Shown in pieces: positions 31,578 to 40,333 of a stretch of DNA of 40,473 nucleotides. A program made the translations under genes and the position numbers. The notes beneath the pieces are model-generated. The model saw nothing but the letters and a program-made list of their open reading frames with translations, did no database searches and had not been told where the DNA came from. The number at the start of each line of letters is the position of its first letter. The first letter of the stretch is position 1. This DNA is from Rhodospirillaceae bacterium (GTDB lineage Bacteria; Pseudomonadota; Alphaproteobacteria; GCA-2731375): positions 1 through 40,473 of the forward strand of contig JABJKS010000099.1 of NCBI GenBank assembly GCA_018660265.1. Reading direction: 5' to 3'.

Positions 31578-33095
31578 ATGAGCATCCCCGTCAAGGACTG
31601 GATCAAACACCACGCCGACTTTACGCCAAACAAGGAGGCATTGGTCGACCTTGCCTCTAATCGCAAGTTCACCTATGCCGAGATGGACGCCCGCGTCACC
31701 CGCGCCGCACTGTATTTGCGCGATGGTGTGGGTGTCGCGGACGGCGAACGGGTTGCCCTGCTGTGCCATAACGACAGCGACGCCTTTGAAATTCAGTTCG
31801 CCTGTCGCCGGATTGGGGCCATTTTCATGCCCCTCAACTGGCGCCTGGCCGTGGCGGAACTGGAATACATCTGCAACGATGGCGAGCCGAAAGTCCTGGT
31901 CCATGGTAAGGAATTCGCCAGTCAGGCAAAGGAAATCCAGGCATTATGCGGCACTGCCCATTTGGTCGGCCTGAATAACGGCGGCACCAGCGACTACGAA
32001 ACCGGTCTGGCCGCGGCCAATGGCGAACTTGTCCCGTTGGCGAAAGATCTGACCGATACCTGGACCATCATGTACACATCCGGCACCACGGGCCGGCCCA
32101 AAGGTGCGCGCATGACTTACCAAATGGCGGTCTTTAACGCCATTCATTGCGCCATGACAACATCGTTGACCGAAACTTCGAAAAATTTGGTCTTTCTGCC
32201 GACCTTCCATACCGGGGGCCTGAACGTTTATGCCAACCCCATCTTCCATACCGGCGGCACCAACGTTGTCCTGCGGGAATTCAATTCGGCGTATTTTCTG
32301 GAACTATTATCGGACAAGGAATTGCATCTGACCCATATGTTCGGCGTGCCTACGAATTTCCTGATGATGGCCCAGGAACCAGGATTTGCCGACGCCGACC
32401 TGTCCCACCTGATGACCCTGGGCATCGGTGGTGCCGCCGCACCCCTGGCCTTGATCGAGGATTTCGCCGCCAAGAATATCATACTGCAACAAGGTTGGGG
32501 CATGACGGAAACCGGGCCTTTGGGCCTGTTGCTGTCGCCGGATCAGACCTTGGCCAAGGTTGGCTCCTCCGGCCTGCCGACAATGTATGTCAGCCTGAAA
32601 ATCTGTGATGCAACCGGTGCCGAAGTCGCAAAGGGGGGCGAGGGCGAATTGATGATCAAAGGCCCCACGGTCACGCCCGGCTATTGGAACCGGGAGGCGG
32701 AGCATGATGATTTCTTCACCGCCGATGGCTGGTTCCACACCGGTGATGTGGCCCGGCAGGATGAAGACGGCTATTACTACATCGTAGACCGGACCAAGGA
32801 TATGTACATCTCGGGTGGAGAGAACGTCTATCCGGCAGAGGTGGAAAACGTCATATTTGAAATGGACGGGGTGCTTGAAAACGCCGTCATCGGTGTGCCG
32901 GATGAAAAATGGGGCGAGGTCGGACGCGCCTGCATCGTCCTCAAGCCGGGCTCCAACCTGGACGAGGATGCGGTCATTGACCATTGCAATGATAAATTGG
33001 CCCGCTTCAAGGTCCCAAAACAGGTCCGCTTTATGGACGAATTACCCCACAACGCCACCGGCAAAGTCCTGAAGCATCAGATCCCACGGGACTGA
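31578..33095 (+). CDS. AMP-forming acyl-CoA ligase, tandem copy B
   Basis: This 505-residue paralogue of copy A has the same motifs in the same places (YTSGTTGRPKG, GWGMTETGPLG, HTGDVARQDEDGYYYIVDR, NATGKVLK with Lys496). The two copies share most residues over the core, while the ends differ (HQIPRD here against HELRRE), so this is a duplication that has diverged rather than an assembly repeat. The 59-base gap between the copies has no hairpin. Differences around the acyl pocket, such as FNSAYFLELLSDKELHLTHMFGVPTNF against FDPTYFLDLLSDKEMHLTHALGVPTNF, may shift chain-length preference; this is inference. The start is ATG 31578. Confidence 0.92.
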   Translation: MSIPVKDWIKHHADFTPNKEALVDLASNRKFTYAEMDARVTRAALYLRDGVGVADGERVALLCHNDSDAFEIQFACRRIGAIFMPLNWRLAVAELEYICNDGEPKVLVHGKEFASQAKEIQALCGTAHLVGLNNGGTSDYETGLAAANGELVPLAKDLTDTWTIMYTSGTTGRPKGARMTYQMAVFNAIHCAMTTSLTETSKNLVFLPTFHTGGLNVYANPIFHTGGTNVVLREFNSAYFLELLSDKELHLTHMFGVPTNFLMMAQEPGFADADLSHLMTLGIGGAAAPLALIEDFAAKNIILQQGWGMTETGPLGLLLSPDQTLAKVGSSGLPTMYVSLKICDATGAEVAKGGEGELMIKGPTVTPGYWNREAEHDDFFTADGWFHTGDVARQDEDGYYYIVDRTKDMYISGGENVYPAEVENVIFEMDGVLENAVIGVPDEKWGEVGRACIVLKPGSNLDEDAVIDHCNDKLARFKVPKQVRFMDELPHNATGKVLKHQIPRD

Positions 33096-33138
33096 TTATT
33101 GTGGGCGGCGTCGGATAAATGGTGATAAGGACATGGTG

Positions 33139-33714
33139 ATGTCAGACCTTCGGTTGCAATGCGGCTGCGGAAGCGTGAGGGGGCAGGTGCGGGATTTCGC
33201 CCAGCGAAGCCGCACACGGACGGTATGCCATTGCGTCGACTGTCAGGCTTATGCACGCCATTTACCCGACACGGTCAGTATATTGGACGAATTCGGCGGT
33301 AGCGACATTGTGCAGCTGACGCCAGCACAGGTCACCATCGACCAAGGCATGGATCAACTCCGCTGCTTGCGCCTGACCCCCAAGGGGCTTTATCGCTGGT
33401 ATGCGGACTGCTGCAAGACGCCCATCGCTAATACCGTGTCACCTGGGTTTCCCTTTGTTGGCTTGATGCACAATGCGCTGATCATCAATGGCCCCTTGGA
33501 TGGGTGCCTGGGGCCGGTGAACTTTTATGTTCAAGGCAAGTCCGCGAAAGCGCCACGCGCGAACCAAAAGGTCCATGCGGGCTTTCCTGTCTCATGGTTT
33601 CTGGCCAGTGCTCCCTGGATGATATGGGGCAAAATTCGCGGCAAGCACAAACCCTCGCCTTTTTTTGATGCGGACGGCAAACCGCCAATCAAGCCAGAAG
33701 TCTTGCAGGGCTGA
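33139..33714 (+). CDS. GFA/CENP-V-like zinc protein (DUF6151-like)
   Basis: This 191-residue protein has cysteines arranged for zinc as in the glutathione-dependent formaldehyde-activating (GFA) group: Cys8 and Cys10 (LQCGCGSVRG), Cys30, Cys32 and Cys35 (VCHCVDCQAYA), and Cys91 and Cys92 (YADCCKTPIANT). It has a long C-terminal part (from about residue 100) with FPFVGLMHNALI and WFLASAPWMIWGKIRGK, typical of the DUF6151 members rather than small GFA proteins. The function is unknown. ATG 33139 is preferred over ATG 33133 because AAGG is then eight bases away. It converges on the binding-protein gene. Confidence 0.8.
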   Translation: MSDLRLQCGCGSVRGQVRDFAQRSRTRTVCHCVDCQAYARHLPDTVSILDEFGGSDIVQLTPAQVTIDQGMDQLRCLRLTPKGLYRWYADCCKTPIANTVSPGFPFVGLMHNALIINGPLDGCLGPVNFYVQGKSAKAPRANQKVHAGFPVSWFLASAPWMIWGKIRGKHKPSPFFDADGKPPIKPEVLQG

Positions 33715-33735
33715 AACCCCGGCGTCTCAACTCGG

Positions 33736-34464
33736 CTAATAACCCGAGGCCACAATAAGCCGCCCTTCTACACCGTGACGTTTGATCAATTCGGCGACGA
33801 GACCGCTTTCTCTGGCTTCCTTCACGAAGGCTTCCAGAAACGGTATGGCGGCTTTGTTTTCCGGTTTTGTGCCGATGGCCTGTTGTACGGTGGCGTAATA
33901 GCCGTCCAGAATTTTGGCACCGGGTAATTTCAGGATATCTTCGTTCAGGGCCGGGCGCAATCCGGCCAATGCGTCGAAATTGCCGGAGGTATATAATTCC
34001 AATGCGCCGGCCAAACCCTTGGCGCGATGCAGTTCGGCATGTTGCAGCGTGCGGGTCAGGTAAAGGTCATAGGCGCTGCGATCGGATACCGCGATGCGGA
34101 TGCCAGGGCGGTCCACCTGGTCTATGGCCGTCAAAGAAGAACCCTCAGGCACCAGATAGGTTGCCTCAATCTCCGTATAGGCTTTGGAAAAGGCGATTGT
34201 CTTGGCCCGCGCCGGCTCCGCACCTATCAGGCCAATATCCCAGGCATCATCGCCAATGGCATCGGCCACGGCACCGGGGTTGGGGAATTTGACGTATTCA
34301 ATGGCAACGCCCAAACGTTCCGCGACGGCGCGGGCCATATCGGGGGAAACGCCGATGGGATCACCACTATCCCGGCCCCCCGTGACCAACAGCGGGTTCG
34401 ACATGTTGATGGCGGCGCGCAAAGTGCCGTTGGCGGCCAGTTCTTTGACGATATCCTGTGTCAT
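33736..34464 (-). CDS. Substrate-binding-fold protein without signal peptide (SBP_bac_3 type)
   Basis: This 242-residue protein has the two-lobe fold of polar amino-acid binding proteins: GTLRAAINMSNP, DPIGVSPDMARAVAERLGV, AWDIGLIGAEPARAKTIAFSKAYTEIEATYLVPEGS and RIAVSDRSAYDLYLTRTL. Such proteins are normally periplasmic, but here the fold begins at about residue 13 and there is no hydrophobic signal or lipoprotein box. ATG 34464 has a GGGGAG site and the longer frame upstream belongs to the overlapping SDR gene. It is therefore likely cytoplasmic, perhaps a sensor or sequestering protein. It is the last gene of the thiolase-DUF35-SDR operon, and no permease is nearby. Confidence 0.8.
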   Translation of the reverse strand: MTQDIVKELAANGTLRAAINMSNPLLVTGGRDSGDPIGVSPDMARAVAERLGVAIEYVKFPNPGAVADAIGDDAWDIGLIGAEPARAKTIAFSKAYTEIEATYLVPEGSSLTAIDQVDRPGIRIAVSDRSAYDLYLTRTLQHAELHRAKGLAGALELYTSGNFDALAGLRPALNEDILKLPGAKILDGYYATVQQAIGTKPENKAAIPFLEAFVKEARESGLVAELIKRHGVEGRLIVASGY

Positions 34465-34493
34465 GGCAAATTTCTCCCCTACTGCTTTATGCT

Positions 34494-35291
34494 TTATCTG
34501 GGCCAGGCGCGCAGGGCACACAGGCCACCGTCTATGGGCAGGATCAGCCCGGTGACCCAGCGTGCCTCTTCCGATGCCAGATATACAGCGGCCCAACCAA
34601 TATCCCAGCCTGTGCCTTCGGTCTGCATGGGCACCATGTCGATGCGGCGTTGGCGATATTCCGCCCCTGCCGCTGCCACCATGGGCGTGGCGACGGAGCC
34701 GATCACGATGCAATTGCAGCGAATGCCTTCTGCGGCATAGTCGGCTGCGGTAGACAACGTCAAGCCATGGGTGGCCGCCTTTGTCGCGGCATAGGCGGCG
34801 GCACCTGGTCCCCCGGTCAATCCCAAAGCACCGGCGATGGAGGAGATATTGATGATCGAGCCGCCACCGCCACTATCCCGCATCAGGGGCACGGCGACGC
34901 GGCTGCATTTCATGGCTGTGGTCAGGTTGACATCGACCAGCCTGTCCCAAGTCTCGTCCGTGACGTCTTCAACCCGGTTGGCACCGCCACCCGCACCAAT
35001 TCCGACGTTGTTGCACAGGATATCGAGGCGGCCATAACGATCCATGACCGCCTGGCCCATGGCCGCAACGTCGTCTGTATTGGTGACATCACCGGCAAAG
35101 ACAGAGGCCTCCCCACCGTCGGCGGCGATATCGGCGGCAAGTTTCTCCGCCCGCTCGGTCGAGCGATTGACCAGCAATACCTTGGCGCCTTCACGGGCCA
35201 TCAAAATGGCCATGGCGCTGCCATTGCCGACGCCTGGCTCCCGCGGGGCGGCACCTGTCACTATGGCAACCTTGCCATCCAATCGTCCCAT
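34494..35291 (-). CDS. Short-chain dehydrogenase/reductase
   Basis: This 265-residue SDR has TGAAPREPGVGNG at 12-24, an extended variant of the TGxxxGIG loop, NNVG at 94-97, Ser151, Tyr167 and Lys171 as catalytic set, and the end GLILPIDGG. It would oxidise or reduce a hydroxyl/keto group on a CoA ester or similar acid. The length is normal. ATG 35291 with GGAG six bases upstream was chosen; the longer open frame belongs to the reverse of the DUF35 region. It is in a four-gene minus-strand run with the thiolase-like and DUF35 genes, so it may supply a hydroxy or keto substrate for the carbon-carbon cleavage step. Confidence 0.88.
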   Translation of the reverse strand: MGRLDGKVAIVTGAAPREPGVGNGSAMAILMAREGAKVLLVNRSTERAEKLAADIAADGGEASVFAGDVTNTDDVAAMGQAVMDRYGRLDILCNNVGIGAGGGANRVEDVTDETWDRLVDVNLTTAMKCSRVAVPLMRDSGGGGSIINISSIAGALGLTGGPGAAAYAATKAATHGLTLSTAADYAAEGIRCNCIVIGSVATPMVAAAGAEYRQRRIDMVPMQTEGTGWDIGWAAVYLASEEARWVTGLILPIDGGLCALRAWPR

Positions 35292-35319
35292 GTACGCTCC
35301 GATTGACCGTTCGGTCTTA

Positions 35320-35856
35320 CTATTCCGGATAGCGCCAGGGCGACCCGGGCTGTTCCGCATCTTCATCAATGGTCCATTGCGGCATGGCCAGACCATCCGT
35401 AATGTCCGTGAAAACCATACGCACCCGGCTGCCGATGCCGACACTGGCCACCGCCTCGGGCGGGGCCAGGACACCGTCGGGCGTGACCAGGTTACCAAAC
35501 ACACGCAGCGCCTCATGCTCCGTCGGCGCGCCCTTTTGCGTATCCAGATCCACCACCAAAACCATGTATGGCACATACGGCTTAAAGGCCGGCTGGATAG
35601 CGTGGGCCACTTCCGTATAGCTGTGCACGGCACCCTTACCCTCCACCGGCGTCCAGGTGAAGTTGCCGGAGGCGCACCAGGCACAGGCCGTGCCGACGGG
35701 ATAGCGGATCAGGCCGCAATCATCACACTTCTGCAGATGAAAATTATGCGCCGCGCAATGGGCGAAATAAGCTTGGTTTTCGTTGTCCAGGCTATCCACC
35801 TGAAGGGTCATGCCAAGGTAGTCGGCAACAATTGTCTCATTAGTTAATTTTGACAT
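35320..35856 (-). CDS. Zn-ribbon/OB-fold DUF35 protein, thiolase partner
   Basis: This 178-residue protein has an N-terminal helix, a four-cysteine zinc ribbon at Cys44, Cys47, Cys58 and Cys61 (KCDDCGLIRYPVGTACAWC), and an OB-fold from about residue 68. DUF35 proteins form complexes with thiolase-like proteins or with MaoC hydratases and place the acyl-CoA substrate, as in the ChsH2-Ltp2 steroid side-chain system. The thiolase-like gene lies directly upstream with an 18-base gap, which fits an obligate complex. The ribbon and OB parts are complete. The ATG start at 35856 has a GGGAGTGAGAGAG-type site. Confidence 0.9.
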   Translation of the reverse strand: MSKLTNETIVADYLGMTLQVDSLDNENQAYFAHCAAHNFHLQKCDDCGLIRYPVGTACAWCASGNFTWTPVEGKGAVHSYTEVAHAIQPAFKPYVPYMVLVVDLDTQKGAPTEHEALRVFGNLVTPDGVLAPPEAVASVGIGSRVRMVFTDITDGLAMPQWTIDEDAEQPGSPWRYPE

Positions 35857-35874
35857 TCTCTCTCACTCCCTAAC

Positions 35875-37134
35875 TCAGGCGCCGCGGCGCATGACCAATG
35901 CAGACCCGGTGCCCGGTGTGGCCCAGCCCAGATTGGCGCTTAATTCCGCATCCTTGACCTGGCGGCAACCGCCTTCCGAATAGTCATAGGTATGCTGGCG
36001 CTTGCCGTCCGGCCCGATGGGGCAACTATCATCCGCCTCGTGCCGCAATTGCCGGACATTTTCCACGACCATGGAGACACCGTGGGTATAGCCCTCGCAC
36101 AGATGGCCACCGGAGGTGTTGTTGGGCCGCTTGCCGCCCAAAAAGATCGTGCCGTTGGAGACGTAGTCCCCGCCCTCGCCCTTTTTGCAAAAGCCATAAT
36201 CTTCCAGCTGCAACATGGTGGTGAAGGTAAAGGCATCGTAGGAACCGGTAACGTCGATGTCTTCCGGGCCGACGTCAGCGTTACGCCACAGACGGGGTGC
36301 TGCATAGTGCCCGGCAACGGTGGAGATAGGCCCGGTCTCGTAATGCAAATCGGCCCGGGGCTTGGAGACCCGGCCCACCACACCACGGATCAAGGCGGGC
36401 ACCTGACGGCAATCCTTGGCCCTGGCGGCAGACGTCACGATGATTGCGGTGGCGTTATCGGTTTCCACACAGCAATCCAACAGATGCAATGGCTTGCAGA
36501 TCATCCGGCTGCCGACCACGTCATCGACCGTGACCCGGTTATTGTACAATGCCTTTGGATTGTTCGAGGCATGGTGGGAATGGGCCACCTTCACATGCGC
36601 GACTTGTTCGGGCGTCGTGCCGTAATCATACATGTGGCGCAGGAAGCTGGGGGCAAACAGCTGGCCTGGGCTCTGCCAGCCATAGCTGCGTTGATGCAAA
36701 AATTCAGAGACCACGGGGGCCACGGCGCGGGCACCGGTGCCGCCAACGCGGGTCTGGCTGTGACCGTTCATGGAGCGGAAGATCGCCACGGTTTCACACA
36801 TCCCCGCCTCAATCACGCCCATGGCGATACCGATCAACGCCTCGGTCGAGGAGCCACCGCCCAGGACGTCCATGTAAAAATTCAGGCGAATGCCCAGGTC
36901 GGACGAGACGAAGGTGGAGAGGGTGGAATCCATGCCCGAATAGGACAGCATGCCGTCCACCTGTCCTGGCTCCAACCCCGCATCTGCCATGGCGTTGCGC
37001 ACGGCGCGTACCGCCATGGCCCGCGTTGTGGTGCCGGAGCCACGGACATATTCCGTCTCTCCCACCCCGACGATGGCATATTTTTCCCGTAACGAGGCCC
37101 CAAGTTCCGGGTCCAATTGATCGATCTGCGCCAT
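35875..37134 (-). CDS. Thiolase-like protein lacking the thiolase cysteine (Ltp2/SCP2-like)
   Basis: This 419-residue thiolase-fold protein contains IVGVGETEYVR near the start, the segment VLGGGSSTEALIG at 90-102, and GGHLCEGYTHGVS at 342-354. In true thiolases the first segment carries the acyl-accepting Cys and the second the GHP histidine; here Ser95/Ser96 stand at the Cys site and Tyr349 at the GH site. A simple thiolytic cleavage is therefore unlikely. Ltp2 enzymes have such changes, use Tyr residues and cleave by retro-aldol reaction with a DUF35 partner, and that partner is the next gene. I infer a retro-aldolase role in side-chain or branched acyl-CoA breakdown. The upstream region holds a TATAAT box. 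Confidence 0.82.
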   Translation of the reverse strand: MAQIDQLDPELGASLREKYAIVGVGETEYVRGSGTTTRAMAVRAVRNAMADAGLEPGQVDGMLSYSGMDSTLSTFVSSDLGIRLNFYMDVLGGGSSTEALIGIAMGVIEAGMCETVAIFRSMNGHSQTRVGGTGARAVAPVVSEFLHQRSYGWQSPGQLFAPSFLRHMYDYGTTPEQVAHVKVAHSHHASNNPKALYNNRVTVDDVVGSRMICKPLHLLDCCVETDNATAIIVTSAARAKDCRQVPALIRGVVGRVSKPRADLHYETGPISTVAGHYAAPRLWRNADVGPEDIDVTGSYDAFTFTTMLQLEDYGFCKKGEGGDYVSNGTIFLGGKRPNNTSGGHLCEGYTHGVSMVVENVRQLRHEADDSCPIGPDGKRQHTYDYSEGGCRQVKDAELSANLGWATPGTGSALVMRRGA

Positions 37135-37155
37135 TCTCCCACCCTTACCTCTGTT

Positions 37156-37161
37156 ATTATA
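37156..37161 (-). promoter_or_regulatory. Candidate -10 box for the thiolase-DUF35-SDR operon
   Basis: On the minus strand TATAAT occurs 21 bases before the start codon, within an A/T-rich stretch of a 64-base gap. No good -35 was found at 16-18 bases, so the promoter may be activator-dependent. The position immediately upstream of the first gene of the four-gene run is the main support. Confidence 0.35.
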
Positions 37162-37198
37162 AACGTTATCCTATTGTTGCGCGTCAGAACGCCCCCGT

Positions 37199-38473
37199 CT
37201 ATCCAGAAGGGCGGTTTAATCTGCCCAAAAGCAAGATCAGCACACAACAAACCCCGGTCAAAAGGTACAGACCAACGGCAAACCCGCCGGTTAGGTCCGA
37301 TAAAGCGCCCAAGGTCAAGGGTCCCAGAACGCCGCCGACTTCAGCCGCCGAGAAGAACAACCCACCAGCCGCCCCGGCGTGGCTGCTGCCCACACCTTTG
37401 GTTTCCACCAGCGACAACATCAAAACCGTCATCAAAGATCCCCGCGCCAGGCCCTGCAGGATAAGACCAAGGCCCAAAGGCAGTGTCAGGTCGGCGAATT
37501 GCAATAACAGGGTCGATGCCCCCGCAGCCAGGATCAGGGCGAACAAGATTTTGCGGCGGCGGACCGGGATAGCCAGGCGCGGGATCAATAAAGACCCTAT
37601 AACGCCAATCGCAGTCGGTACGGCGGCCCAATAGCCGGCCTGGGAGGCTGTCATACCACCCCGTCGCAGAATTTCCGGCAACCAGTTATTCAGGCCATGG
37701 TTAAAAAAGAATGCCGCCACCGCCATGATCAAAATGGCGCGTACCGCTGGCAGCCGCAGCAGACCGCGAAAGACTGAAAGTTGTCCAGGGTGCCCTTGGC
37801 CCCGTTCCCCCCGCGCCATGCCCTCCAAGGCCCGGGCCTTGGGATGATGGTTGATTGCCAACCAGATTAAACCAATGGCCAGGGATATTGCCGCATAAAG
37901 GAACAACACATGCCGCCAGTTTTGATCCATCAAAGGCATGGCGACACTATTGGTGAGGGCCAGGGCGCTGACGCCGCCCAAGGCGGGACCGGTGATGTAG
38001 ATACCCATAGCCAGGCCCCGGTCGGGACCTTCGAACCACAAACTGACCAGCTTTGGCGCGCCGATGGAAATCAGCGGCCCGCCAATGCCGAACAGGGCCA
38101 CGGCGAAGAACAGCGTCACTTGATCATTGGCTGAACCCCGCGCAGCGGCCGATAGAGCGATAATCACGGCGGCGGCAAATAGCGCCCAACGGGGACCGGC
38201 ACGATCCAGAAAAGCCCCGCACGGCATGGCAGAGGCGATATAGACCAGGGGCCAGGCCCCCAGGACCAGCCCCATGGCGCTGTCGCTGAGACCCAGGTCG
38301 GCGCGCATGACACCAATAAGCGGTGCCATCGCGGCCATGGTCAGACCAAAGGCAAAATAAAGAAACCAAACGCCAAACAGCATCAACCAACGATAAGCGC
38401 CCGCAGCCGCGTCTGTGTGGTGCTGGCTTGATTGTTCCGGGGTAATTGGTGACGAACTAGGTTTTACGGACAT
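37199..38473 (-). CDS. MFS transporter
   Basis: This 424-residue inner-membrane protein has twelve hydrophobic segments and a cytoplasmic N-terminal tail of about 25 Ser/Gln/His-rich residues. GAFLDRAGPRWALF is the motif A equivalent between helices 2 and 3, and the middle loop (HHPKARALEGMARGERGQGHPGQ) is basic. The subgroup is the CynX/NimT or nitrate-like MFS type, and the substrate is unknown. It lies between the thiolase operon (64 bases upstream of that operon's first gene, same strand) and the adenylate cyclase gene, whose stop is 9 bases upstream. It may share transcription with the cyclase gene. Confidence 0.85.
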   Translation of the reverse strand: MSVKPSSSPITPEQSSQHHTDAAAGAYRWLMLFGVWFLYFAFGLTMAAMAPLIGVMRADLGLSDSAMGLVLGAWPLVYIASAMPCGAFLDRAGPRWALFAAAVIIALSAAARGSANDQVTLFFAVALFGIGGPLISIGAPKLVSLWFEGPDRGLAMGIYITGPALGGVSALALTNSVAMPLMDQNWRHVLFLYAAISLAIGLIWLAINHHPKARALEGMARGERGQGHPGQLSVFRGLLRLPAVRAILIMAVAAFFFNHGLNNWLPEILRRGGMTASQAGYWAAVPTAIGVIGSLLIPRLAIPVRRRKILFALILAAGASTLLLQFADLTLPLGLGLILQGLARGSLMTVLMLSLVETKGVGSSHAGAAGGLFFSAAEVGGVLGPLTLGALSDLTGGFAVGLYLLTGVCCVLILLLGRLNRPSG

Positions 38474-38482
38474 GTTTGGGGA

Positions 38483-40333
38483 TTATAGACCATCCGGATA
38501 TTTGATGCGCCATAGGCGGACCGGTTTTTCGACCCCGCGCAACATTGCCGCCTCCTCACCCAGGGCACCGGCCGGTAGATCAGCCAAATGATCCCGGACA
38601 CCGGGGACAGCCATCACGTCTTGGGACAGAACAATATCGTTGCCCAGGCTTTCCCCCTGCAAACGGGCTGCAACATTGACGGTGGAGCCGAAATAATCCA
38701 GGCGCTGGTTCGTCGTAACCGCAATACAGGGGCCCTGATGCAGGCCAATTTTCAGAACAATGCCACCATCAACCCGGCCCTGGTTGAAATCCGCGATACC
38801 CGACTGCATGGCCAGGGCCGTTCGCACACCAGCCCCGGCGGTTGAGAATGCCGCCATCACCGCATCCCCGATGGTCTTGACCAAGACTCCGCCATGCCGT
38901 TCGATTAAATCGGTAAGATAATCAAAATGATCCCGTACCAGATTATAGGCCGCCCCATCGCCCAGGGCCTCGTACATGGATGTGGAACCTTTCAGGTCAC
39001 TGAATAACAACACCACATTGGCAATGGCAACATCATCGCCGGGACGAAGAATCTGCTCCGGGCAATATTGTTGAAAGGCGGGCATGGCAATGGCCCGGTC
39101 ACCGGTCAAGGCATCCTGCCGCCAGGCCAACTGCTCTATAACGAATGTCAGGTTTCGATCTGTCTGGTTGTCCAACTTGATGCTGCCCGACTGCCCCGGC
39201 GCGCCGGGCAGTATTTGATCAGCCTTGGCCACAACAGTTGGAAAGCCCGCCGCACCATCCCAATCCACATCGGTTTGCGCCCCTGCCTGGGTCGTACGCA
39301 GGCTATAACCACCGGGCCTAAGAGGCGGGTCGACTTCCAGCGTGGTCCCGGCGGGGACATGACGCTGCACCTTTATGTGCGGAACGGACGGCGCACCCAT
39401 CATGCAATAGGCCCCTGCGGGTAGAGGCCGCAGCCACGCCTCCGGCTGGAACGTCAGTTCCACATTGGCGGAAAAACCCTGTTCGAAATCCACATTGCAC
39501 GTGCTGCAATGAACGGCATGGGGTAGATCCGCCAGATTGTCCGGCACGTCAGAGGCGTTGCGGCAGCGGGGACACAGCACCTCCCAGCGCAGACGCAACA
39601 AACCCGCGTGATGGGCCGCCAGGCACAGGACGACGACGGCATCCTGATCAGCGCCCCATTGCCGGGCCAGGACCAGGGGGCGGATGCGGCCCAGCCAGGA
39701 TTCCGGTGTCTGGCTAAGATATTCGCCGAGGCGCTTCGCCAAACCTGCGCTGCCCGTCTGCGACGCAATCAATGTCAACGCAGCATCCAGGCGCATCACG
39801 ACGTCAGAAACCAGGGGCGGCGGATCGAACGCCATGGCCTGTGGCTGATCACCATCATCGTCACCATCACCGGAGGCCGTTGATGCCAGTTCGGTCGACA
39901 ACATGTTTTCCATTGTCGCAATGACCTTGAGAACACTACGGCGCATCATCCCTGTCTGGGCACCGATCCAGCCAATGGGACCCGTGGTGGCCATTTCGAA
40001 CCGTAAATGCAGATCAAAGCCACTATCCAAAGGCGTCATGTGGGCGGTGAAATCCACATGGCGGAAGGCACCTTTAGAGAATGTTCGCAGTTGACGCACA
40101 TAGCGCTGTTCCACCCATTCGCCCAAGTCCTCTAACCAAATCGCGGCAACCGGCGGACCGAACTGCCCTTCCACCCGACGCATCACCGAGCCATCGGGCT
40201 GCAATTCATCGACCGCCAAATAGGGCGATTGACCAGCCAATTCCGAAAGCAGGCTGCTATCGGAAATCAACGGCCACAGGCGTTCCAGGGACGCCTCGTA
40301 ATGCAGGGTTTTTTCGACGGTGATCAGCGGCAT
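38483..40333 (-). CDS. Class III adenylate cyclase with SRPBCC, zinc-ribbon and DUF5939-like parts
   Basis: This 616-residue protein starts with an SRPBCC/START-like domain (about residues 1-150: VEKTLHYEASLERLWPLIS), followed by an acidic linker (154-163). A helical region and a four-Cys zinc ribbon (Cys254, Cys257, Cys276, Cys279) come next, then a beta-rich module and the catalytic domain from about residue 436. Metal Asp446 (FSDLKGST) and Asp490 (IGDAVMA), Lys486 before the second Asp, and Asn553/Arg557 (VNVAARL) indicate an active cyclase. The Lys suggests ATP rather than GTP. There is no membrane helix. The start codon at 40333 is immediately preceded by a TAG and by insertion-element DNA, so the native leader, and perhaps a few residues, have been lost. 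Confidence 0.88.
   Translation of the reverse strand: MPLITVEKTLHYEASLERLWPLISDSSLLSELAGQSPYLAVDELQPDGSVMRRVEGQFGPPVAAIWLEDLGEWVEQRYVRQLRTFSKGAFRHVDFTAHMTPLDSGFDLHLRFEMATTGPIGWIGAQTGMMRRSVLKVIATMENMLSTELASTASGDGDDDGDQPQAMAFDPPPLVSDVVMRLDAALTLIASQTGSAGLAKRLGEYLSQTPESWLGRIRPLVLARQWGADQDAVVVLCLAAHHAGLLRLRWEVLCPRCRNASDVPDNLADLPHAVHCSTCNVDFEQGFSANVELTFQPEAWLRPLPAGAYCMMGAPSVPHIKVQRHVPAGTTLEVDPPLRPGGYSLRTTQAGAQTDVDWDGAAGFPTVVAKADQILPGAPGQSGSIKLDNQTDRNLTFVIEQLAWRQDALTGDRAIAMPAFQQYCPEQILRPGDDVAIANVVLLFSDLKGSTSMYEALGDGAAYNLVRDHFDYLTDLIERHGGVLVKTIGDAVMAAFSTAGAGVRTALAMQSGIADFNQGRVDGGIVLKIGLHQGPCIAVTTNQRLDYFGSTVNVAARLQGESLGNDIVLSQDVMAVPGVRDHLADLPAGALGEEAAMLRGVEKPVRLWRIKYPDGL

Noticed and set aside
35875-37134. 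Ordinary acetyl-CoA acetyltransferase
   Set aside because: The thiolase Cys and the GH motif are replaced by Ser and Tyr, so normal thiolysis is unlikely.
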